A DNA stretch of 64,000 nucleotides from Posidonia oceanica. Lineage: Eukaryota; Streptophyta; Magnoliopsida; Alismatales; Posidoniaceae. The notes beneath the pieces are model-generated. The model saw only the letters and a list, made by a program, of their open reading frames with translations. It was not told where the DNA came from and did not search any database. Positions 55,988 to 64,000 of this stretch are shown piece by piece. Position 1 is the first letter of the stretch; each line of letters opens with the position of its first letter. Where the stretch lies: the NCBI GenBank assembly GCA_037176725.1, contig JAZBRS010000035.1, forward strand, positions 50,478,001 to 50,542,000, written 5' to 3'. A program made the translations under genes and the position numbers.

Positions 55988-58259
55988 ATGGCCCAGTGGG
56001 TCAGTGAGCCCATGTTCTCTGTTGCCTTGGAGGGGTCCTAGGTTCCAAGCTCTCCTTCTGTGGCTTTGACCTCCATTGTTGCCCCTCGCACTTTTCACTT
56101 TCAGGCGCAGGGGAACCCTGGAATTTTTGGACATCATCTGGCTACCGTACGTTCGGGGACTGTCACCGAATCTATCACGGTGACTATCTCCCGAGCCCCA
56201 GAAACACTGTATAATGTCCCGGGTCTTGCACTTGATTCTCCCACTACGACAGCACCTCTTGATGTAGGATTCCGCCCTGTTGGACAGTCTGTGTCCCCAC
56301 CTGTTGCGCCCGTTCCTCCGCAGGCACTGCAATTCAGTATTCCCACTAACAGGACACCTAAAGCGCAGTACCAGCACCTGTTAGGGCTTGTCCAGCATCT
56401 GCATGACATGGCTCTATCTATTCGCCCTCTCGTGGCTCTTGAGGTCCCTTTGGTCCCTCCCTTCCAGTTTCAGGCATTTCCCACTGCACCACTGCCTCAC
56501 CCATCACCGCAGCCACTCATTGCTCCGACAATGGGGGCAGCATTGCAGCCTCCTGTGCACCCACTTCTCACTGCACAGCATTTCACTCCTCCCTCTGGTG
56601 GTCACCCTTCTGGGATGACAGGAACACAGCACCCACTTGGCCTGCAGTCCGGCACCATGCCGTTGCAACAGCTGTTGCTTCCGTATACTTCAACACCCAC
56701 AACACAGCATTCTGCTTTTCTTCCCCCCTTGCATCAGCAGATTCAGGTTCCTACATACACCCCACAGCACCACACACTCTTGCATGGGTATGCCAGCCAT
56801 CACGTCGCCTCACTAGCCGACGAGATGGTGGACCAGGAGGAGCACTTATGTGCGACCCAGACGGCATACGCTAACCCTGCCCCAGTTGCAACTTCCTTGC
56901 CAGCAGTGACCCTGGATGCCCTCCTTAACAAGATGGGTGATCTGGAGAGAGCACTCCGTCGAGTGTAGGGCAGGGAGCGCCAGTCCGTCGAGTACCAAGA
57001 CTTCTATTACTTCCCAGAGGCTGTACTCCTAGTGAATTTCCGCGTCCCGGACTTTGACAAGTACAACGGGAAGGGCTGCCCTATCTCCCATCTACGGGCT
57101 TATTACGGGGACCTCACACAGCTTCAGGGTGATGAGAGGTTTCTTATCTGCTTGTTCCAAAAGAGTCTTATTGGCCTGGCTCTCAAGTGGTTCACTTCAC
57201 TTGATATGGCCTCCATTAAGACCTGGAGCACTCTCACCCTGGCATTCGTGGAACAATACTCTTTTTATCTTGACCAGATCCCAAAACGGGAGGACCTGGT
57301 CTCCACTGTGCAGAAACCCCATGAGCAGTTTGGGGAGTACGTCGGTCGATGGCGCGCACTGGCCTCGCAGGTTCGAGATAGGCCCTCTGACGAGGAGTCT
57401 ATCGAGATCCTCATCCGAGGCTCACTGCCATCTATTAGGGGTATGCTCAGTCTCCAAGCTGTCACCACATTTGCATCACTAATTCGGTCAGGCTCCCGCA
57501 TAGAGAGTGCAATCCACAGCGGCCGCTACTCCACAATCTCCGCACTCGCCGGACTGGACATCGTCCCCAGCTCCAACAACAATAACAACAACAACTACTA
57601 CTACAACAACAACAACAACAACAATAGCAACAGCAACAGCGGCAACAACCATGCTAGAAGGAGGGACTAGCCCAAGCCTGCCGTTGCCTACATCGATGCT
57701 CCTTCGGTGCAGTTCAACCTGGCAGGTCACCCTGCCCCGAATCAAGTAGTTTATGCAGTGCACCATCACACACTCCACAGATTGCACACACCGCCCAGCT
57801 GGTCTATCTAGCCGCACCGACCCGGCAAGGACAACGCCCTCCGTAGAGACAGTTTCGCGGTAACACGTTCCAATTCACGAAGCTCGTGGAACCACTGAGC
57901 ACCGTCTTGCCTAAGGTTGTGTCACTCCTTAGGTTCCCCGAGGTTCGCCCACTACCAAACCCACTTCCACCGTAGTACAAGGCAGGCCTCTTTTGCAATT
58001 ACCATCGAGCTGAGGGCCACTCAACGGATAATTGCTTCACTTTGCGGGGAGCCATCCAGGATTTGATTGACCAAAGGGTCATCTCTATAAACACTCAGGA
58101 GGCGGCACCCACCTCTGCGCCTCCACTTGCATCCACCATTGCATCATCTCTAGCTCATCCCAGCATCTTGCATCGGCCCCTGCCTGAGCATTCTGGCTCA
58201 GCAAGCGGCAGGACCTCAGGAGTCCACGCTCTCTTCCCTTCTGGGCCCCCGCTTCCGCA
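55988..58259 (+). pseudogene. Element E gag
   Basis: ATG at 55988 (Met-Ala-Gln-Trp-Val-Ser-Glu). A TAG near 56039, then an open frame 56060-56968 (Pro/Gln/His-rich), a TAG where relatives have Gln, then 57032-57670 with FDKYNGKGCPISHLRAYYGD, LICLFQKSL, WFTSLDMASIKTW, FVEQYSFYLDQIPKREDL and FGEYVGRWRALASQVRDR, the gag core. It ends in a long Asn/Tyr run. After a stop and a frameshift the knuckle CNYHRAEGHSTDNC lies near 57994-58035. Same order as B and C. Confidence 0.86.
57573..57655 (+). repeat. (AAC/ACA)n microsatellite inside gag of E
   Basis: Repeated aac triplets with a few tac, agc and ggc steps encode poly-Asn interrupted by Tyr and Ser. The linker at this point is Asn/Ser-rich in A, B and C as well, so the expansion grew from a coding tract. 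Confidence 0.92.
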
Positions 58260-59690
58260 GTGGACCCCTCTTCTTTAATCCATCGTGCTTCGGATCCTTT
58301 TCCTTTAGCTTTGTACAATTCTGTTCTCGCCGGCTCTGAATCGGCAATCCATATGGTACAGCTGAACGCCGAGTCGGGGCCTTCCGCCGCTCGGCCCACC
58401 ATGCAACACCCGGCTGAACCACCTATCTGTCTGCTGGCCTTGACACAACTAGAGCCTCCTCAGCCCCCCCTCTCGATTTACTCCACCAGCAAGACCTGCC
58501 TATCCACTGCCAATCCCCCTAGAGCTTGCAGCCAGCATACCCGTGGTCATTACTCTGACCCGGACACTCATAGAGTCCCGTATGACTACGCCACAGAAAT
58601 GTGCGCAGAGGTCACGTGTTTGGGATGGGTATACAGGCCCCCAGCTCAAGTAGCCAATCCTATCACCCCAGAGGCCACACCCACTCCATCAGCAAAGCAA
58701 ACCACCAAACCACCCCAGGACCCCATTCAACCCTCTGCCTCCACCCAGAAAGGCCAGCCCAGTGCCGACATTACCGCCCTGCTTAAGAGGGTGAAAGTTG
58801 ACATTTCCATCTGGGACCTAATTCACTCTTCTGCAGAGCACCGAGAGGCCTTCCTCTGTGTGTTCCAGGCAGCCCATGTATACCAAGCCATCAAGCCAGC
58901 AACCCTTGAAAGCATGGTGGGCATGATTGCAGAACCCCACGTCATCTCTTTCTCGAGTGATGAGCTGCCCCTAGCAGGGACATGTCACAACAAGCCCCTC
59001 CTCGTCATGGTGCAATACAACGATCTCTGCATCCCTCTGACCCTGGTTGATAATGGCACAGGCCTTAATGTCTGCCCCTTGCGCACTGCAAGCAAACTCG
59101 GATTCAAAGCCGAGGATATCACACCAGTCACCAAAACAATGACGTCGTTTGACAACACGCACCACGACGCTCTGGGAGCTTTGGTTATCGCCCTTGCCAT
59201 CGGCCTAGTGGTATTCGATGTCGACTTTTTCGTCGTCGATTTAGAGCCATCTTTCAATCTTCTGTTGGGACGCCCTTGGCTACACCAACATCAGGTGATC
59301 CCCTCAACTCTCCACCGAATGATAAAGTTCTGCCACGATGACGAAATTATCATTGTCATGGCTGAAAACTATGACGGAGAGGGAGGCGAGGCAGTCTCCT
59401 TAGTTTCCCCACAGACTGTCTCCTTTGATCCTAAACCCACCGATGTTATGTATCGCGTTAATCGGTTTGAACCGGTTGACTTCCTTTCCGATCTCGAGCG
59501 CGTCAATCTTCCGACCGCTCAAGGAAACCCTTCTTTGATGGTCGAGAACCTTTGTCACAGGTGGGGCTACAAGCATGGGATGCCGCTCGAGCTGCACGGC
59601 CAGGGGATCGCTGAGCCAATCACGGCAGAAGAAAGGAGAGACCACGAAGGTCTCGATTACGACTGGCAACCACGTAAGGATGCATACTGA
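58260..59690 (+). pseudogene. Element E aspartic protease region (476 open codons)
   Basis: N-terminal Pro/Ser-rich part, then ISIWDLIHSSAEHREAFL, then LVDNGTGLNVCPLRTASKLGF with the catalytic Asp at 59049-59051, FDNTHHDALGALV, FNLLLGRPWLHQHQVIPSTLHRM, and VENLCHRWGY. It cleaves the polyprotein in a working element. The ATG at 58260 is internal, since the polyprotein should run in from gag. Confidence 0.87.
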
Positions 59691-61120
59691 CGCTGGAGGG
59701 GTCGGAGGATGATCATCCCTTTGGGTCTATCTAACTTTGTCAGTGTAGGTATCCTCGATCCCAACCTCAATGAAGCCGCAGCACAAGCAGTGCTGCACTC
59801 AGGTTCCCCACTGCCGTCAAAGGAGTGGGTCAGTGTCGAAGACTGGTACTCAGATGAAGAGCAGTCAGAGACAGATACCATGCAGATCAACAAGGATGCC
59901 CAGCTAGATCCCCCAGCACCCCGGTTAGTCTACTTTTCCCTGCCTTCTACAATTATAACAGTTCCGATAGACACAGCATCGGGGTTGACAGCCTCTCGTC
60001 CTTGCACAGCATCTTCAGTTTGCCCATCAGTTGCAGCAGTGGCTCCGCAGTCAAGAGCACATCTCCAGAAACCACCATCCAGCCCGACCATAACAGCAAT
60101 CACCTCAGCGTCGCGGCCCTTTCCCCCGGAGAAGAGCTTTGCCAGTTCAGCAGGTCTTCCCACTTTGCCAGTGGCGTTGTTAATGACGCAAGTGGATCCG
60201 ACAGCCACACGGCCACCTATTTCAAAGAATCAAGTCTTGTGGTGGGAACACATGGTGTCCGCAGCTACACCCACAGTGTCACCACCTACCAGAGGAGTCC
60301 TATCTCCCAGTGCGGCTGTCCAGCTATCGGCCCTCCCAAGCAATGGGCCAGATTATCCTCCCGACCTGCCAACACAGATGGCACGCTCGTCGTGGCAGGC
60401 ACCTCAGCCTCTAATCCAGTTAGCAGCCAAAGCAGCCACCCCATGAGGAGGAAATCGGGAGCGGCAAGCGTATGAGCCGCACAATGCCTACCATGTCGAC
60501 CTCGCTCCCGACGAAGAAGAGGGAGCTGTCATGGAGGTGTAAGAGGAAGACACACTCGAAGACTTAGAGTTATTATTCCAGGAGCAGCTGGCAGTATTTG
60601 CAGAAGACGCTGCCGAATTGAACACCGCGAGGAAAGGGAAGGCGGTGGTTACATATCAGATACCTGCACATCCCCCCAGGCAACAGGACCACCCATCCAT
60701 TATGGTCCTGGAGCAAATAGCAATTCCATCACTCACTAGACCATCTGAGTTAATCATCTCGCAGCCTGGAGGTGGGTCTAGGTGGTTTATACAGCACCTG
60801 CCCCGTTCAGGCAGTACAGTAGGCAGAAGCAGTCCCACCAACCTGTCGAGAGATAGCTACCAAATCAGGACACCCCCACCAGTACATCAGGAAATGCAGA
60901 GGAGAATGCAGTGACAGTAACAGCAGTAGCAGCAGAGACAGTAGAGGCAAAAAGACCTGGACAACCAGTAGAGCAAGAAGCCACCAGAGCTGAGCCCATG
61001 CAGCGGGCATACAGAAACACACGAGTTAGCGTGACTATCCTGAAGCACCATCAGGGCTAGGATGCTGAACAGATTTGCTCCTTTGATGTCACAAACCCGA
61101 CCTTTGAGAAGGAGATCCTC
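59691..61120 (+). pseudogene. Element E linker between protease and RT
   Basis: 59709-60446 is open and contains VSVEDWYSDEEQSE, as B has VCIEDYYSDEEQSG, then Ser/Pro-rich sequence. Past a frameshift an acidic segment, HPSIMVLEQ and GGSRWFIQHLPRSGS (60618-60914) match B. From 60915 to 61120 the frame is broken, with CAG-rich repeats near 60910-60945. Confidence 0.68.
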
Positions 61121-62360
61121 TTGGAACTCATAGCTTATGAAGAGGAGGATGCAGGCATAGAAGAGAATGACGAACCTTTGCCTGAGTTCCAACCCTTCGG
61201 TGACAATCCAAAAGGATCAAACCTACACGTCGATGAGGAAGCAGAGATCATCAACATCGGCACGACCGAGGAAATTAAGCAGGTCCGTATTAGCGCCAAG
61301 TTGCCCCCCCAAGCCAGGAAAGAGTTCATTGCATTCCTCACGGAATATGCAGACGTCTTCGCTTGGAGCTATGATGATATGGTCGGCTTAGATGTCGAGA
61401 TAGTGGTACACACACTACCACTAGACCCAGATGTGAAACCAGTTAACAGAAGCTCAAGAGATGGCGATCGCAGTGGCTGTTGATGATCAAGGAGGACATT
61501 ATGTAGCAGCACAATGTCAGCTTCCTCAAGGTCGTTCTGTACCCAAAATGGCTTGCAAACGTCGTGCCCATACCTAAAAAGGACGGAAAGGTCCACATGT
61601 GCATCGACTACAGAGATCTGATCAAAGCCAGTCCCAAGGACGACTTTCCTCTGCTACACATAGACGTTTTGGTAGACAATACAGCAGGCCACAAGATGCT
61701 ATCTTTCATGGATGGCTTTTCAGGCTAGAATCAGATTAAAATGGCAGAAGAAGACATGGAAAAGCCATCCTTGATCACCCCCTAGGGAGTCTTCTGCTAC
61801 CAGGTAATGCCATTTAGACTAAAAAATGCTGGGGCAACTTATCAAAGGGCAATGACAACTCTGTTCCACGACCTCATGCACCAAGAAGTGGAGGTCTACG
61901 TGGACGACATGATTGCAAAATCTTAGAGCCCGAAGACCATCTTACCTGCCTGAAGAAGCTGTTCGACCCCTTAGGCGCTATAAGCTCAGGCTCAATCCCA
62001 ACAAATGCGTCTTCGGTGTATCATCTGGAAAACTCCTAGGCTATATTGTCAGCCAGAGGGGGATTGAGGTGGATCCCAGTAAAGCCCGAGCCATTATTGA
62101 AATGCCATCCCCTGCCACTGAAAAGGAGGTCCGAGGCCTATTGGGGCGACTGCAGTATATCAGTCGATTCGTTGCACAGCTTACGCCCATCTGTGAGCCG
62201 ATCTTCAAACTCTTGAGAAAAAATGCACAAATCAAGTGGAGCGACGAATGCCAAGCCGTGTTTGAAAAGATCAAGCAGCTCCTAACTAAACCCCTTGTCT
62301 TGGTTCCTCGCATGCCAGAAAGGCCACTGCTACTGTACCTCTCAACAACGTAGCATTCTG
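61121..62360 (+). pseudogene. Element E reverse transcriptase
   Basis: Start region with FAWSYDDMVGLDVEIVVH near 61350-61410, then in a shifted frame DGKVHMCIDYRDL, FPLLHIDVLVDN, MLSFMDGFSG (stop) NQIK, ITP (stop), ATYQRAMT and YVDD at 61896-61907. After a further shift 61913-62353 has NKCVFGVSSGKLLGYIVSQRG, RGLLGRLQYISRF and the start of the native RNase H. At least four stops lie in the domain. Confidence 0.88.
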
Positions 62361-63211
62361 TGGACGCAATCTTGGGCCAGCATGATGAATCAGATCGCAA
62401 AGAGCACGCCATTTACTACCTGAGTAGGAAGCTCAATGACTGTGAAGCTAGGTATACAATGATCGAGAAAACCTACCTTTCCCTAGTCTGGGCTACGCAA
62501 AAGCTGAGGCACTATATGATGGCCTACCCCGTTCTACTCTTGTGCCGGCATGATCCATTGAAATATTTATTTCAGAAGCCTGCACTAGTAGGCCGATGTG
62601 TCAAGTGGCAAGTGCTCTTATCTTAGTACGACATCACCTTCGTCACCTAGAAATTGATGAAGGGACAGGCTGTAGCAGATCACCTGGCCGACTTACCATT
62701 GCCCGAATATCAGCCCTTGCAGACACAGTTTCCCGATGAGGACTTCTTGTTCGCCTTGGAAGATGCCGAACAGAAGGATCCCGAGGACGAATTTCAATGG
62801 CACATGTTTTTTGACGGCGCCGTCAACAAAAGGGGCAGAGGCATCGGAGCAGTCCTAGCAACACCACAGGGAGAACTAATCCCGTTTGCCAGGAAAATGA
62901 CCTTCAGCTGCACCAACAATGAGGCAGAATACGAAGCCTGTATCCTAAGACTGCGAGTCGCACTCGAGCATGGTGTGCGGAAGCTGCATGTGCATGGCGA
63001 TGCCATGCTAGTCGTCTCCCAAGTCAATGGCGATTGGAGGACCAAAGACCCCAAGCTGGTGCCATACCATGAGTACCTGCTGGAACTGATCGAGCACTTT
63101 GAGGAGACTCACTTCACCTTCATGAATAGAGCCAAGAATGCCTATGCAGATGCTTTGGCAACCTTAGCATCTTGGCTCTCCATACCCGAAGACGATGCAA
63201 TGGACATATGA
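62361..63211 (+). pseudogene. Element E RNase H domains (degenerate native plus archaeal-type)
   Basis: 62360-62626: AILGQHDESDRKEHAIYYLSRK, connection YTMIEKTYLSLVWA, YLFQKPALVGRCVKWQ. After two stops, 62654-63211: FDGAVNKRGRGIGAVLATPQG (Asp), NNEAEYEACILRL (Glu), HGDAMLVVSQVNGDW (Asp) and NAYADALATLASWLS (Asp). It has the full D-E-D-D set, unlike the native domain before it. Confidence 0.88.
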
Positions 63212-64000
63212 GTCACCCGTGTCGAGCAGCCCGCACACTACATGAGTATCGAGGAAGCAGTTATCACAGAAGAGCCACCCTGGTACCATGACATCAAGGT
63301 CTTCCTAGAGTCTGGCAACCTCCCAACTGGCACAGCAGTAGACAAAAAGACTATGGCACGCCTGGCGTCCAAGTATGTCTTGGGAGTAGGACATCTCTAC
63401 AGAAGGTCCTACAATCAGATGCTCTTGCGCTGCGCAAACAAAAAAGAGGCTGACACGCTGATGCTTCCGGTCCACACAGGGACATGCGGCCCACACATGA
63501 ACGGCGTGTTACTAGCCAAGAAAGTTATGCTGCAAGGCTACTTCTGGTCCACCATGGAGGTGGATTGTTGTCGGTTCGTGCGTAGATGCCACAACTATCA
63601 AATACATGGGAATTTCATCCATGCGCTGCCACAGCAGCTTCACAACATGGTGTCACCTTGGCCTTTCTCCACTTGGGGAATTGATGTCTTCGGCACAATC
63701 CATCCTGCAACCTCCAACGGTCATCGCTTCATCCTTGTGGCAATCGACTACTTTACCAAATGGGTAGAGGTGGCCTCGTACAAGATAGTAACGGCCGTAG
63801 TAACGGAGAAGTTCATCAGGAACAATATCATCGCTCGTTACGGGGTCCCGTATGCGCTCATCTTTGACAATGGCATGAACTTCACAGCCAAGAGAATGGA
63901 GGAATGCCTGCACAGTTTCAAGATCAAACACCACAAGTCCTCCCCTTATCGGCCACAAATGAATGGCGCAGTTGAGTTGGCCAACAAGAACTTGATAAAG
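63212..64000 (+). pseudogene. Element E integrase, cut by the window end
   Basis: Open from the TGA near 63209 to 64000 in one frame. Zinc-binding H-T-G-T-C-G-P-H and C-R-F-V-R-R-C-H, core Asp in WGIDVFGTIHP, Asp in IFDNGMNF and Glu in NGAVELANKN. It is the least damaged integrase in the window, but it is incomplete here. The C-terminal module is beyond the edge. Confidence 0.88.

Larger units (their letters stand above)
51995..64000 (+). mobile_element. Element E: Tat-lineage LTR retrotransposon, plus strand, cut by the window end
   Basis: It starts with TGTAGACACCC, as do the LTRs of A, C and D on their strand. 5' LTR 51995-54869, primer site 54876-54893, leader with conserved block, gag 55988-58259, protease 58260-59690, linker to 61120, RT 61121-62360, RNase H 62361-63211, integrase from 63212 to the window end inside the core. 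Stops and shifts are present throughout. The LTR U3 is unrelated to those of A to D and carries its own palindromes. Confidence 0.9.

Overview
Gene-poor nuclear DNA from a flowering plant, almost certainly a eudicot. It consists mostly of nested, decaying LTR retrotransposons of the Ty3/gypsy Tat (Ogre-like) lineage. Evidence for the lineage: a gag with a C-X2-H-X4-H-X4-C knuckle, a D-N-[ST]-G protease, a YVDD reverse transcriptase, a degenerate native RNase H followed by a second archaeal-type RNase H, an integrase without a chromodomain, primer sites beginning TGGCGACTCC, and very long LTRs. I cannot name the species from sequence alone. Pomegranate-like genomes come to mind from memory, with low confidence.

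Layout. Element B (minus strand, below 1 to 35203) has a 6.1-kb 5' LTR (29091-35203), a primer site, gag-protease-linker-RT, and then integrase at 4690-6036. Downstream of integrase lies a DUF7745-type reading frame (2039-3177) and hairpin-forming tandem arrays (1-1640). Its 3' LTR is outside the window. Element A (6786-21065, minus, flanked by the 5-bp duplication GTAGT) sits inside the RNase H region of B. It has 3.3-kb LTRs and carries only gag. B itself is inserted in the protease region of element C (35204-46454, minus, 5' LTR 43126-46454, same LTR family as A). C also carries a solo LTR, D (38232-41451), inside gag. C lies next to two degenerate multi-exon genes of the plant-mobile-domain type (46809-49640 and 49985-51542, minus). 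Element E (plus, 51995 to beyond 64000) starts after them and is cut by the window end inside the integrase core.

Order of events: the plant-mobile-domain locus is oldest, C landed beside it, B and D landed in C, and A landed in B. E inserted independently. Every coding region carries stops or frameshifts, many of them C-to-T or G-to-A changes expected from methylated, silenced DNA.

Most unusual signals: (1) a family of paired stem-loop modules built on the palindrome GCGTCCAACGTTGGACGC, seven per LTR at conserved places in the A, C and D LTRs, with paired changes in the stems; (2) the same architecture with a shifted core next to the 5' ends of both plant-mobile-domain pseudogenes; (3) a partial copy of the primer binding site inside the 3' end of every LTR; (4) GATA...TATC hairpin arrays in the 3' regions of both A and B. 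No bacterial, viral or CRISPR system is present and I see no intact host gene.
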